A stretch of DNA of 64,000 nucleotides from Pedobacter sp. PF22-3 (GCF_026239555.1 NZ_JAPIVP010000006.1:210739-274738), one strand, 5' to 3'; counted from the stretch's first letter, positions 28,467-38,011 are shown. The notes: generated by a model from the letters alone, not told the origin. Translations and numbers: made by a program.

Positions 28467-30236
28467 ATGGCAGTTACAGGCGACGTATATAACACCGGAT
28501 TACTGAAACGTATTTTTCAATACGTAAAGCCTTACCGTACCGTGTTTGTATGGTCGGTTATTTTAACTATTTTGCTGGCGGCCATTTCGCCTGTGCGTCC
28601 GTTTTTGATCAAATACACACTCGATCATTATATTTTAACCGGAAATTATTCTGGCCTGGTAAACATGACCATGTTGATGATTTTTATGCTCATTTTGCAG
28701 AGTATAGTCCAATATAACCATACGCTTTTAACCAATACATTAGGTCAGTCTGTTATCCGCGATCTGCGGATCAATGTTTTTAACCACATTACTAAGTTGC
28801 GGCTTAAGTATTTCGATAAAACACCAATAGGACAATTGATTACCAGAACGGTTTCAGATTTGGAAACCATTGCTGATATATTTTCTGAAGGTTTAATTTC
28901 CATGATTGGCGACAGTTTGCAGGTAGTGGTTATTGTAGGGGTAATGTTATATACCGACTGGCAGTTAAGTTTGGTTGTGCTTTTACCCATTCCGCTGCTG
29001 ATTATGGCTACCCGGAAATTTCAAAAAGCCATTAAAGCCGCGTTCCAGGAAATCAGGAATGAAGTTTCTAACCTGAATACCTTTTTGCAGGAGCACATTA
29101 CCGGTATTTCTATTGTACAGTATTTTGCCAGGGAGAAACAGGAGTACCGAAAATTTTATGCCATTAACAAACGTTACCGCGATGCCAATATCCGTAGTAA
29201 CTGGTATTATTCTATATTCTTTCCTGTGGTTGAGTTGATTTCGGCTATGTCTTTAGGTTTACTGGTATGGTATGGGGCAAAAAGCATTCTTTCCAAACCT
29301 TTGGATGTTACACCTGGCACCATCACGCAGTTTATTATGTACCTAGGCATGGTATTTACGCCAATTCGCCAATTGGCAGATAAATTTAATACCCTGCAAA
29401 TGGGTATGGTGGGAGCAGAACGTGTTTTTAAAGTTTTAGATACGGACGAAACTACCCCTAATAACGGTAAACAAAAGCCAGCCAAACTGGATGGAAATAT
29501 TAAGTTCGAAAAGGTTTGGTTTGCCTACAATGATGACAGCTATGTGCTAAAAGATCTCAGTTTTGAGGTGAAAGCTGGCGAAACGGTTGCCTTGGTTGGT
29601 GCAACAGGTGCAGGTAAATCTTCTACCATTAATATCCTGAACCGTTTTTATGAGGTTAAAAAAGGAGATATTACGGTTGATGGCATCCATATAGAAGATT
29701 TTGAACTCGATTACCTGCGAAGCCACATTGCAACTGTACTTCAGGATGTTTTCTTGTTTTCAGATACCATTTTAAACAACATTACGCTAAACAATCCTGA
29801 AATCACGATTGAAGAAGTAGTAAATGCGGCTAAAAAGGTGGGTGCTCACGATTTTATTGAACGTTTACCCGGTGGCTATCAGTATAATGTAATGGAAAGG
29901 GGAGCAACCCTTTCTGCAGGTCAGGCACAGTTGATTTCCTTTATCCGTGCATTGGTACATAGTCCTGCTATTCTGGTTTTAGATGAGGCCACCTCATCGG
30001 TTGATACTGAAACCGAATTATTGATCCAGAAAGCCATTGATAATTTAATGGAGGGCCGCACCTCAATTGTAATTGCCCATCGCTTGTCAACCATTCAAAA
30101 AGCCGATCAGATTATCGTGCTCGATAAAGGCGAAATCAAAGAAAAAGGTACCCATCAGCAGTTGTTAAAGCTAAACGGTTATTATAAAAAGCTTTATGAT
30201 CTGCAGTTCTCTTCTAAAGGGATTGCCAAAGTTTAA
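28467..30236 (+). CDS. ABC exporter, fused permease and ATPase (MsbA-like)
   Basis: A 589-residue half-transporter. Six membrane segments occupy about residues 1-315, and the nucleotide-binding domain follows. Walker A is GATGAGKSS (about 379-387), Walker B is AILVLDEATSS (about 503), and the H-loop is IVIAHRLST. The signature reads LSAGQAQ instead of the usual LSGGQRQ. It probably works as a homodimer exporting a lipid, lipopolysaccharide precursor or drug; the substrate is not readable. Its start codon follows directly on the AAACCCT tract, so expression may vary with tract length. Confidence 0.93.
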   Translation: MAVTGDVYNTGLLKRIFQYVKPYRTVFVWSVILTILLAAISPVRPFLIKYTLDHYILTGNYSGLVNMTMLMIFMLILQSIVQYNHTLLTNTLGQSVIRDLRINVFNHITKLRLKYFDKTPIGQLITRTVSDLETIADIFSEGLISMIGDSLQVVVIVGVMLYTDWQLSLVVLLPIPLLIMATRKFQKAIKAAFQEIRNEVSNLNTFLQEHITGISIVQYFAREKQEYRKFYAINKRYRDANIRSNWYYSIFFPVVELISAMSLGLLVWYGAKSILSKPLDVTPGTITQFIMYLGMVFTPIRQLADKFNTLQMGMVGAERVFKVLDTDETTPNNGKQKPAKLDGNIKFEKVWFAYNDDSYVLKDLSFEVKAGETVALVGATGAGKSSTINILNRFYEVKKGDITVDGIHIEDFELDYLRSHIATVLQDVFLFSDTILNNITLNNPEITIEEVVNAAKKVGAHDFIERLPGGYQYNVMERGATLSAGQAQLISFIRALVHSPAILVLDEATSSVDTETELLIQKAIDNLMEGRTSIVIAHRLSTIQKADQIIVLDKGEIKEKGTHQQLLKLNGYYKKLYDLQFSSKGIAKV

Positions 30237-30293
30237 AAGCAATTATTCTCCGGGATTTTCTTAATTTAACATCTTCTTAAATCCGGTAAGAAG

Positions 30294-31316
30294 ATGAAAT
30301 TGTTCAAAATATTTAGCTTATTTATGCTTTTGGCCTTAGCAGTTAATGTTTCGGCGCAGAAAAAATATGTTATGGTGATCCACGGTGGTGCAGGTACCAT
30401 CTTGAAGAAAAACATGACACCAGAGAAAGAGGCCACTTACGTTGCTACGCTAACAAAGGCTTTACAGGCTGGTTATGCAGAAATTAAAGCAGGTAAATCG
30501 AGTCTCGACGCGGTTGAGGCAACGATCCATGTTTTAGAAAACGACCCACATTTTAATGCGGGTAAGGGTGCCGTTTTTACCCACGATGGCAGAAATGAAT
30601 TGGATGCAGCTATTATGGATGGGAAAACTTTAATGGCGGGTGCCGTTGCAGGTGTTACAACCGTTAAAAATCCAATTTCAGCAGCAAGAGCGGTGATGGA
30701 AAAATCAGAACATGTGATGATGGTTGGTTCAGGTGCAGATCTGTTTGCGAAAGACGCAGGACTTGAAATTGTAGATCCGAAGTATTTCTGGACAAAAGAA
30801 CGTTGGGATGGTTTGCAGGAAGCGATCAAGGAAGATTCTACCAAAGCAGTTTTAGATCTTGGTAGTAAAAAATCTGGATTGCTTGGCATCAAAAACCACG
30901 ATTATAAATTTGGTACAGTGGGTTGTGTGGCTTTGGATCAAGCAGGCAATCTGGCATCAGGGACATCAACTGGAGGTATGACCAACAAAAAATATGGCCG
31001 TGTGGGTGATGCACCGATTATTGGCGCAGGTACTTACTGTAATAATGAAACTGCAGGTATTTCGTGTACTGGTTGGGGCGAATTTTATATCCGTAATGTG
31101 GTAGCCAAAACCATTTCCGATTTAATGGAATATAAAGGATTGTCAGTTGCCGAAGCCTCGAAAATGGCATTGGATAAAGTGGGAAAAATGGGTGGCGACG
31201 GTGGTTTGATCGCTTTAGATAAAAAAGGCAACGTAGCCATGCCTTTTAATACCGAAGGCATGTATCGGGGCACGATAACTGCTGATGGTAAAATTGAAGT
31301 CAGCATTTATAAATAA
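30294..31316 (+). CDS. Isoaspartyl peptidase / L-asparaginase (Ntn hydrolase)
   Basis: A 340-residue exported enzyme with a signal peptide ending near 22 (VNVSAQ). VIHGGAGTI opens the mature protein. The precursor is cut before the catalytic Thr at 208 (GTVGCVALDQAGNLASGTSTGG-type region) into alpha and beta chains. It hydrolyses isoaspartyl dipeptides and asparagine. GMTNKKYGRVGDAPIIGAGTY is the substrate-binding block. It lies 57 bp after the ABC exporter and 76 bp before the symporter on the same strand; an asparaginase releasing aspartate next to a dicarboxylate symporter is a sensible pairing. Confidence 0.93.
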   Translation: MKLFKIFSLFMLLALAVNVSAQKKYVMVIHGGAGTILKKNMTPEKEATYVATLTKALQAGYAEIKAGKSSLDAVEATIHVLENDPHFNAGKGAVFTHDGRNELDAAIMDGKTLMAGAVAGVTTVKNPISAARAVMEKSEHVMMVGSGADLFAKDAGLEIVDPKYFWTKERWDGLQEAIKEDSTKAVLDLGSKKSGLLGIKNHDYKFGTVGCVALDQAGNLASGTSTGGMTNKKYGRVGDAPIIGAGTYCNNETAGISCTGWGEFYIRNVVAKTISDLMEYKGLSVAEASKMALDKVGKMGGDGGLIALDKKGNVAMPFNTEGMYRGTITADGKIEVSIYK

Positions 31317-31392
31317 CGTACTAGCTGTTTTAAAGTCGAACTTTTGTATTATTTAGAAAATTACTCATATATTTCTTACTCATATCAGGTAA

Positions 31393-32679
31393 ATGACATT
31401 TAAAGAATTTGTAAAGAAAATATTCTCCAATCTAACCTTTCAGGTTTTACTTGCTATTATTATAGGAATCAGTGTAGGTACCTATTTTCCTGGTTTTGCG
31501 CCAACAGCCAAACTAATCAGTGATGGGTTTATCAGCCTGATAAGCATGTTAATTGCGCCGATCATATTTTTTACCATTGTTTTGGGCATCGCACATATGG
31601 GCGATATGAAAAAAGTAGGCAGGGTTGGTGGTAAAGCGCTGTTATATTTCGAAATTGTGAGCACGGTTGCCATTGCCATTGGTTTATTGGTAGCCAATAT
31701 ATTGAAGCCGGGTGCAGGGATGGTAGCCAGGATCAGCGATGCGACAAAAATTGCAGGTTACGCCAAGCAGGCAAAAGATATGAATTGGGCAGAGTTCTTT
31801 CTGCATATTATCCCACATAATGTAATGGCCGCTTTTGCTGAAGGCAATATTTTACAGATTTTATTATTTGCGATTCTTTTTGGTTATGGATTAAATAAAC
31901 TCGGTGGCGAAGGTACCGCGGTTTTAAATGCCTTCGATAAAATATCGAAGGTGTTGTTTAAAATTATGAAACTGATTATGCGGTTAGCCCCAATCGGTGC
32001 TTTCGGCGGAATGGCCTTTAGCATTGGTACGCATGGACTGGAAAGTATAGTGGGAATGGCCAAATTAATGGGCTCGGTTTACTTAACCTGTATTTTGTTT
32101 ATTTTTATTGTGTTAAACGGAATCTGCAGATACTATAAATTTAGCCTTTGGCAATACCTGAAATACATCCGTCAGGAGATATTGATTGTGTTGGGTACCT
32201 CTTCTTCCGAATCGGCCTTGCCCAGTATGATGCAGAAAATGGAAAGCATCGGCTGCGATAAATCGGTAGTGGGCTTGGTTATTCCTACCGGCTATTCTTT
32301 TAACCTCGATGGTACAGCCATTTATCTGGCTATGGCGGTGATATTTCTCTGCCAGGTTTTTCATGTCGATTTAACTTTGGGGCAGCAGATTACCGTTTTA
32401 GGTGTGTTGATGGTTACTTCTAAAGGTGCCGCAGGTGTAACAGGAAGTGGTTTTATCGTTTTGGTATCAACCCTTACCGCGTTAAAAATTATGCCGATTG
32501 AACATATCTCGATCTTAATTGGGGTAGACCGCTTTATGAGCGAAGCCAGGGCCATTACCAATGTAATCGGAAACGGCGTGGCTACCATTGTAATTGCTAA
32601 AAGTGAAAACCAGTTTGATGAGCAGAAATATTTAAATGCCATTCAACCTGTAACCATAGAAAAAGGTGAGGAAGGTTAG
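31393..32679 (+). CDS. Dicarboxylate/amino acid:cation symporter (DAACS family)
   Basis: A 428-residue inner-membrane symporter related to GltP/DctA. Hydrophobic segments fill the protein. The hairpin sequence GTSSSESALPSM is the serine-rich re-entrant loop, and GYSFNLDGTAIYLAMA carries the cation and substrate site, including the NLDG motif. It imports C4-dicarboxylates, glutamate or aspartate with protons or sodium. Which substrate is not readable, though the asparaginase gene just upstream would supply aspartate. The 209 bp after it hold low-complexity text and the promoter of rlmF. Confidence 0.93.
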   Translation: MTFKEFVKKIFSNLTFQVLLAIIIGISVGTYFPGFAPTAKLISDGFISLISMLIAPIIFFTIVLGIAHMGDMKKVGRVGGKALLYFEIVSTVAIAIGLLVANILKPGAGMVARISDATKIAGYAKQAKDMNWAEFFLHIIPHNVMAAFAEGNILQILLFAILFGYGLNKLGGEGTAVLNAFDKISKVLFKIMKLIMRLAPIGAFGGMAFSIGTHGLESIVGMAKLMGSVYLTCILFIFIVLNGICRYYKFSLWQYLKYIRQEILIVLGTSSSESALPSMMQKMESIGCDKSVVGLVIPTGYSFNLDGTAIYLAMAVIFLCQVFHVDLTLGQQITVLGVLMVTSKGAAGVTGSGFIVLVSTLTALKIMPIEHISILIGVDRFMSEARAITNVIGNGVATIVIAKSENQFDEQKYLNAIQPVTIEKGEEG

Positions 32680-32835
32680 TTTGGAATTGAGCGTTTGGCC
32701 TAAGGCGTTCAGGGAGTCGAAAGCAAATGGTTAGTTTGGAGTATGGAGTTGAACCTCCTCCCAACTAAAAACTCCCAACTCCAAACTATTAGCGCCTTCT
32801 AACCTTTAACCTTCCCGTCCTCAACCTTTTTTATG

Positions 32836-32843
32836 TATCTTTG
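32836..32843 (+). promoter_or_regulatory. -7 promoter box for rlmF
   Basis: TATCTTTG fits TAnnTTTG and is placed 45 bp before the TTG start of rlmF. A matching -33 TTTG is not evident. Confidence 0.55.
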
Positions 32844-32888
32844 CAGCAGAAACAGGCAACACAGCTTGTTTAGTTAATTCATAGCACA

Positions 32889-33857
32889 TTGGCTCAAGAA
32901 GAACAAAATAACCGCAAAGAAAAAAGCGAGTTACATCCACGCAACAAACACCGTTCGCGTTACAATTTCAAACAACTTACCGCAACTTCAAAAGAATTAA
33001 GACGTTTCGTTTTTAAAAACGAACATAACGACGATTCTATCGATTTTGCCGATCAAAATGCAGTAAAAGCACTAAATAGGGCTTTGTTAAAATATTTTTA
33101 TGATATCCAGCAATGGGATATTCCTCAGGATTTTCTTTGTCCGCCTATTCCTGGCCGCGCAGATTATATTCACTATGTTGCAGATCTATTGGGATCAAGC
33201 AATAAAGGTAGAAACCCAAAAGGCACAGGTATTAATGTATTGGATATTGGTGTAGGTGCCAACTGTATTTACCCGATTATTGGTCACCAGGAATATGGCT
33301 GGAGTTTTGTAGGTTCAGAAATAGATCCACTTTCTGTTGAATCGGCAAAACGCATTGTCGAAGCCAACAAACCGCTGCAAGGTGCTGTAGAAATCCGTCA
33401 GCAATCATCAAAAATGGGTATTTTTAGGGGGATTGTAGGTAGAACTGAACGTTTTGATGCGGTGGTTTGTAACCCACCGTTCCATTCTTCATTAAAAGAG
33501 GCCGAGCAAGGTACCCGTCAAAAATGGCGTAACCTTGGAGGTAATGAAAAAGAAGTAAAACACGTACTGAACTTTGGGGGGAATAAGGCAGAGCTGTGGT
33601 GCCCTGGAGGTGAGCGTGCTTTTGTTGAGCAGATGATTATTCAGAGTTCGCAGATTAAAAACCAGGTTTTGTGGTTTACCTCATTGGTATCAAAAAGCGC
33701 CAATCTGAAAAGCATTTATAATGCTCTAATTAAAGTAAATGCCTTTGAAGTAAGAACCGTGCAAATGAGCCAGGGCCAGAAAATCAGCCGGTTTGTGGCC
33801 TGGACTTTCCAGGATGAAAAAGCACAGACCGAGTGGGTAAAAGGATGGAAGGGCTAA
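32889..33857 (+). CDS. rlmF: 23S rRNA (adenine(1618)-N(6))-methyltransferase
   Basis: A 322-residue RlmF. It starts at TTG (M-AQEEQNNRKEKSELHPRNKHRSRY); an in-frame TAG at 32871 and the lack of an ATG before the family's conserved HPRN block leave no better start. LDIGVGANCIYPI is the S-adenosylmethionine site and VCNPPFHSS the NPPF catalytic motif. The enzyme methylates N6 of adenine 1618 in 23S rRNA. A terminator follows; the gene appears monocistronic. Confidence 0.93.
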   Translation: MAQEEQNNRKEKSELHPRNKHRSRYNFKQLTATSKELRRFVFKNEHNDDSIDFADQNAVKALNRALLKYFYDIQQWDIPQDFLCPPIPGRADYIHYVADLLGSSNKGRNPKGTGINVLDIGVGANCIYPIIGHQEYGWSFVGSEIDPLSVESAKRIVEANKPLQGAVEIRQQSSKMGIFRGIVGRTERFDAVVCNPPFHSSLKEAEQGTRQKWRNLGGNEKEVKHVLNFGGNKAELWCPGGERAFVEQMIIQSSQIKNQVLWFTSLVSKSANLKSIYNALIKVNAFEVRTVQMSQGQKISRFVAWTFQDEKAQTEWVKGWKG

Positions 33858-33919
33858 GTTGGGAGTTTCCATTTTGGAGTTTTCAGTTTTGGGCGCATAA
33901 TTCAGGCAAATGATATAGT

Positions 33920-33956
33920 AATGCCGAGTGGATATTAATTCATTCGGCATTTTTTG
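33920..33956 (+). terminator. Terminator after rlmF
   Basis: Stem AATGCCGAGTG / CATTCGGCATT (one G-U pair), ten-base loop, then T6. Confidence 0.8.
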
Positions 33957-34103
33957 TTCATAGTTGTTTCCTTTTGAACATCGGAATGTAGATCTTGATT
34001 ATGATCAGCTGAATTAAAGTTGTTTATAAAAGGCAGTAACTGGTTGCCAAACCGACAAAACTTTTAAGTACAGGCGCTAAATTACAGCGCTGCGAACTCA
34101 AAA

Positions 34104-34793
34104 TTATCCTGTCTTAGCGCCAAAAATATATCCTGCTAAAGCAGTTACCACCATGGCCACGGTGCCCCAGAAGCAGATTCTAACTACGGCTTTAATTACA
34201 TTTGAACCTCCAGCCTTTGCTGCAATCGTACCAGATAAAGCTAAAAATACAATGGCGAAACCATATTGATAAAACACCATCGATTTAATGGGAGCAAAAA
34301 AAGCAACCAGAAATGGTAAAATACCACCGGTAATAAAAGATGCTCCAGATGCAAGAGCTGCCTGAAGCGGTTTTGGCTGCGTAATTTCGTTAATGCCCAG
34401 TTCATCTCTGGCGTGCGCGGCCAAAGCATCTTTCTCTGTTAGCTGTATCGCCACCTGCATGGCTAAATCTTCATCCAGCCCTTGGGCCACATATATTTTC
34501 GCAAGTTCTTTAAGCTCTACTTCAGGCATGGTTTCGAGTTCCGTTTTTTCACGGTCCAGATCTGCTTTTTCAATGTCGGCCTGAGAGCTTACCGAAACGT
34601 ATTCACCAGCGGCCATTGATAATGCGCCCGCAACTAAACCGGCCAAAGCTGCCAGTAAGATAGGATTTCTCGTATCGCTCGCAGCAGCTATACCAATAAC
34701 CAAACTTGTGGTAGAAATAATCCCATCATTGGCACCCAGTACGGCAGCCCTTAACCAGCCTGTTCTATTTGTGTAATGCTTTTCCAGTTCCAT
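34104..34793 (-). CDS. VIT1/CCC1 family transporter
   Basis: A 229-residue membrane protein of the vacuolar iron transporter family. GWLRAAVLGANDGIISTTSL is the hallmark first helix, and SMAAGEYVSVSSQ the second. A soluble, acidic helical insert at about 75-140 carries glutamates that bind metal in the plant homologue. Three more hydrophobic segments follow. It probably moves Fe2+ or Mn2+ across the inner membrane. It lies after the cupin gene on the same strand with a 66-bp gap. Confidence 0.9.
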   Translation of the reverse strand: MELEKHYTNRTGWLRAAVLGANDGIISTTSLVIGIAAASDTRNPILLAALAGLVAGALSMAAGEYVSVSSQADIEKADLDREKTELETMPEVELKELAKIYVAQGLDEDLAMQVAIQLTEKDALAAHARDELGINEITQPKPLQAALASGASFITGGILPFLVAFFAPIKSMVFYQYGFAIVFLALSGTIAAKAGGSNVIKAVVRICFWGTVAMVVTALAGYIFGAKTG

Positions 34794-34858
34794 TTTAGTG
34801 ATGTATTCTCTGTTTTTTGTCAGTCTGAGCGGAGTTGAAGACCCTTATTCGAATATCA

Positions 34859-35281
34859 TCATTTCTTTTCATAAACAATCAAAATCACCAGGTCATTGTC
34901 TGCATTTGGCGTAATACCATGTGAACTGCCTGGTCGGGTTAAAACAGCATCGCCTGGTTTAACTGCAAAAGTTTTTCCATTCATTTGCATGGTCCCATTT
35001 CCGCTGATGACATAATAAATTTCATCTTCCTTTTGTAGGTGATAACCGATTGACGAACCCGGTTTTAAAATACGTTTTTTGAAAATAGTTTTGAGGTTTT
35101 TAGCTTGGGCAAAGAAATTAAAACCGATCGTTTTGCCTCCACCATTATGGGTGCCGGCTTCTTCTTTCGCTACTTCAGCATCGTTTTGCAAAATATATTT
35201 ACTCGTATCGGCAGTTTGTGCTTTTGCTGCGATTGAAATAAAAAATGTGAAAAATAGTACGGATAATGCTCTACTGGTCAT
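34859..35281 (-). CDS. Exported cupin domain protein
   Basis: A 140-residue protein with a signal peptide ending near 22 (IAAKAQT). A single cupin beta-barrel follows: LKPGSSIGYHLQKEDEIYYVISG is cupin motif 1 with H, E and E metal ligands, and PGDAVLTRPGSSHG is motif 2 with the last His. A single-domain periplasmic cupin may bind a metal and small ligand; the substrate is unknown. Its start lies 40 bp from the beginning of the 405-bp repeat block. Confidence 0.85.
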   Translation of the reverse strand: MTSRALSVLFFTFFISIAAKAQTADTSKYILQNDAEVAKEEAGTHNGGGKTIGFNFFAQAKNLKTIFKKRILKPGSSIGYHLQKEDEIYYVISGNGTMQMNGKTFAVKPGDAVLTRPGSSHGITPNADNDLVILIVYEKK

Positions 35282-35320
35282 TTGGCTCGTTTTATAATAG
35301 TTATCGGGTTTAAGCTTTAG

Positions 35321-36130
35321 TCTTTCCGCTTTGGTCTCTAAAGGTAAATTTAAGCGTTTTGTCAGGGAGTTGCCAAAAGCCCCGCACCATTGTTACTAAA
35401 CCCGATCGCAGTGGTTCCGGTCCTTCACCGGAAGTAACGGAGAGCGGGACTGAAGCGCACCAAAAGAACGTGACTGCTCATTTCCTAATCAATATAGAAG
35501 TGTTTTTTTGTAAATGAGCGATTTGTGGTTCTTGGCGGTCTTTAGTCCTGCCATCCACTGTAGCTCCGATAAAAGACCTGTGAAACAAGCAAGCACACCA
35601 AAATATAACATAAACAAGTGCTTAAATCGGAGGCTGCCGTTGCTGTCAGGTTTATAACCGAAGGCTTGCTCCTGATGTGGCGCCAGGAAAGGTCAAGCGT
35701 CGTTACCTCGCGCTTTTAACTTTAGTCTTTCTGCTTTGGTCTCTAAAGGTAAATTTAAGCGTTTTGTCAGGGAGTTGCCAAAAGCCCTGCACCATTGTTA
35801 CTAAACCCGATCGCAGTGGTTCTGATTTTTCATCAGAAGTAACGGAGAGCGGGACTGATGCGCGCCAAAAGAACGGGACTGCTCATTTCCCAATCAAAAG
35901 AAAGAATATTTTTTGTAAATGAGCGATTTGTGGTTCTTGGCGGTCTTTAGCCCTGCCATCCACTGTAGCTCCGATAAAAGACCTGTGAAACAAGCAAGCA
36001 CACCAAAATATCACATAAACAAGTGCTTAAATCGGAGGCTGCCGTTGCTGTCAGGTTTATAACCGAAGGCTTGCTCCTGATGTGGCGCCAGGAAAGGTGA
36101 AGCGTAGTTACCTCGCGCTTTTAACTTTAG
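35321..36130. repeat. Tandem duplication of a 405-bp structured non-coding unit
   Basis: Two units of exactly 405 bp (35321-35725 and 35726-36130). Visible inverted repeats in copy 1: TTCCGGT / ACCGGAA (35415-35433), CCAAAAGAAC / GTTCTTGG (35460-35535) enclosing GCTCATTT / AAATGAGC, then AGCTCCGAT / ATCGGAGGCT enclosing AAGCAC / GTGCTT, then TCAGG / CCTGA. In copy 2 the first stem is TTCTGAT / ATCAGAA: both sides changed together. The AAACCCGATCG ... AGCGGGACTGAAGC element (35398-35456, 35803-35861) is embedded. A frame of 81 codons occurs inside but crosses the unit boundary and looks accidental. Sequence 36131-36258 is AGTCTTTCCGCTTT-type low-complexity text. Confidence 0.85.
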
Positions 36131-36258
36131 TCTTTCCACTTTAGCCTTTAAGCTTTGGTCTTTAGTCTTTCCGCTTTAGTCTTCAGTCTTCCCGCTCCAG
36201 CCTAAAACCATTTCCTTACATTTTCCTGAAAAAACGGACTAAATAATATGGTTTTAGA

Positions 36259-36289
36259 TTTGAATTCCAGTTCAATAATATTAGCTTTG
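36259..36289 (+). promoter_or_regulatory. Bacteroidota promoter for sucD
   Basis: TTTG at 36259, 19 bases, TAGCTTTG at 36282-36289; ATG 20 bp downstream. Confidence 0.8.
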
Positions 36290-36308
36290 CACAAAAAAAT
36301 ATTGATAC

Positions 36309-37181
36309 ATGAGCGTTTTAGTAAATAAAGATTCTAAGGTTATCGTTCAGGGTTTTACCGGAAACGAAGGAACTTACCACGCTGAGCAGATGCTGGCCTA
36401 TGGTACAAACGTAGTTGGTGGTGTAACACCTGGCAAAGGTGGGCAATTACATTTAGAAAAGCCTGTTTTTAATACTGTTAAAGATGCCGTTGATCAAACG
36501 GATGCAAATGTATCTATCATTTTTGTGCCACCGGCTTTTGCTGCTGATGCCATTATGGAAGCTGCCGAAGGTGGTATTAAAGTTATTGTTTGTATTACTG
36601 AAGGTATCCCTACAAAGGATATGATTCAGGTTAAAGAATATATTGCTGATCGTGATGTTACGCTTATCGGTCCTAATTGTCCGGGTGTAATTACTGCTGA
36701 TGAAGCTAAAATTGGTATCATGCCAGGATTTATCTTCAAAAAAGGTCACGTAGGTGTGGTTTCTAAATCAGGAACTTTAACTTACGAAGCGGTAGACCAG
36801 GTGGTTAAAGCTGGTTTAGGTATTACTACTGCAATTGGTATTGGTGGCGATCCGATTATCGGAACACCGACTGTAGAAGCCGTTAAATTATTAATGAACG
36901 ATCCTGAAACTCACGGTATCATCATGATTGGTGAAATTGGTGGTGGAATGGAAGCTGAAGCAGCCCGTTGGATCAAAGAAAACGGTACTAAACCTGTTGT
37001 TGGTTTTATTGCTGGTCAAACTGCGCCTCCGGGACGTAGAATGGGCCACGCAGGTGCTATTGTTGGCGGTGCTGATGATACTGCAGCTGCTAAAATGAAA
37101 ATCATGCGTGAGTGTGGTATCCGTGTAGTAGAAAGTCCTGCTGAAATCGGTGCTGCAATGGCAGAAGAATTAGCAAAATAA
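36309..37181 (+). CDS. sucD: Succinate-CoA ligase, alpha subunit
   Basis: A 290-residue Suc[15 protein letters not shown] and GGVTPGKGG form the CoA-binding fold. GPNCPGVI and SKSGTLTYE precede the phospho-His block, and [20 protein letters not shown] holds the conserved His that is phosphorylated. With SucC it makes succinate and ATP or GTP from succinyl-CoA in the citric acid cycle. SucC is not adjacent, which is common in Bacteroidota. It has its own promoter and terminator. Confidence 0.96.
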   Translation: MSVLVNKDSKVIVQGFTGNEGTYHAEQMLAYGTNVVGGVTPGKGGQLHLEKPVFNTVKDAVDQTDANVSIIFVPPAFAADAIMEAAEGGIKVIVCITEGIPTKDMIQVKEYIADRDVTLIGPNCPGVITADEAKIGIMPGFIFKKGHVGVVSKSGTLTYEAVDQVVKAGLGITTAIGIGGDPIIGTPTVEAVKLLMNDPETHGIIMIGEIGGGMEAEAARWIKENGTKPVVGFIAGQTAPPGRRMGHAGAIVGGADDTAAAKMKIMRECGIRVVESPAEIGAAMAEELAK

Positions 37182-37202
37182 GATTTATAAATCTCTTTAT
37201 AT

Positions 37203-37237
37203 AAAAGCGTTTCGATTAGTTTCGGGACGCTTTTTTT
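37203..37237 (+). terminator. Terminator after sucD
   Basis: A 12-bp stem AAAAGCGTTTCG / CGGGACGCTTTT (two G-U pairs), loop ATTAGTTT, then T-run. Confidence 0.85.
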
Positions 37238-37383
37238 GTTTTATTGTACTTTATAGTCATAAATAAAGAGGGGAGAAAGTGTGAAGTGACAGGAGGTAAT
37301 ATTGCCGCGGAGACACAGAAGGGCACGGAAATAAAAATGGGAGAATATTGGAATTATCATTAGATTAGTTCAAAATTATCGTT

Positions 37384-37776
37384 ATGGATTATAAAATAAA
37401 ACAAGATAATTTTCCCTATAAAAATGAAACTGATTTAATTATTAATGCTGGAATTGAAGTTCATAAGGATTTGGGTTGTGGTTTTCTTGAGATTGTTTAT
37501 AAGGATGCGCTTTCTGTCGAATTTGAAAGCCGAGGATATTTTTATCAGAGAGAAAAACATTATCCTATTTACTACAAGGATGTTTTACTTCCGCATAGCT
37601 TTTATGCTGATTTTGTAGTTTTTGATACTGTGGTTTTAGAAATTAAATCAAAAAGTGGAATAGCGAATGAAGATCTAGCTCAAACTATAAACTACTTGAA
37701 ATGCTCGGAATGTAGCGTTGGCTTAGTATTAAACTTTGGCCAGCCCACTTTAGAAATAAGACGAGTTGTTTTCTAA
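37384..37776 (+). CDS. GxxExxY protein
   Basis: A 130-residue protein of the GxxExxY family: GCGFLEIVYKDAL gives the naming motif at about 29-41. HSFYADFVVFDTVVLEIKS resembles a PD-(D/E)xK nuclease core with the D...ExK spacing. ECSVGLVLNFGQPTLEIRRVVF closes the family. Members are scattered in bacteria, often near repeats, and have no settled role; a nuclease-like activity is inferred from fold resemblance. The flanks, 37238-37383 and 37777-38011, hold GAGACACAGAAGG- and TTCCGTGTTTCCGTGG-type filler text but no gene. Confidence 0.85.
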   Translation: MDYKIKQDNFPYKNETDLIINAGIEVHKDLGCGFLEIVYKDALSVEFESRGYFYQREKHYPIYYKDVLLPHSFYADFVVFDTVVLEIKSKSGIANEDLAQTINYLKCSECSVGLVLNFGQPTLEIRRVVF

Positions 37777-38011
37777 TCATTTTTCCGTGTCTTCCGTGTT
37801 TCCGTGGCAAAAAAAATGGCGGATAAAATTCAAAAAAACTTTCCAAGCCTTCCACGGCAAACCAGCGATCTCTGGGATGATGGTATCTTTAGCATCTAAA
37901 ACTGAAAACTCCAAACTTTCAACTGCAAACTGAATTATCATTCCTTTGTAAACACTACCCAATATGCTAAAACCAGCAAACCAAAACAATATCTATAGCG
38001 TATATTGAGGT

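Noticed and set aside
35677..35922. 81-codon frame in the 405-bp block
   Set aside because: It crosses the unit boundary, overlaps conserved stems and has no protein-like features.
37777..37989. 70-codon minus-strand frame after the GxxExxY gene
   Set aside because: Composed of filler phrases (TTCCGTGTTTCCGTGG); no coding character.
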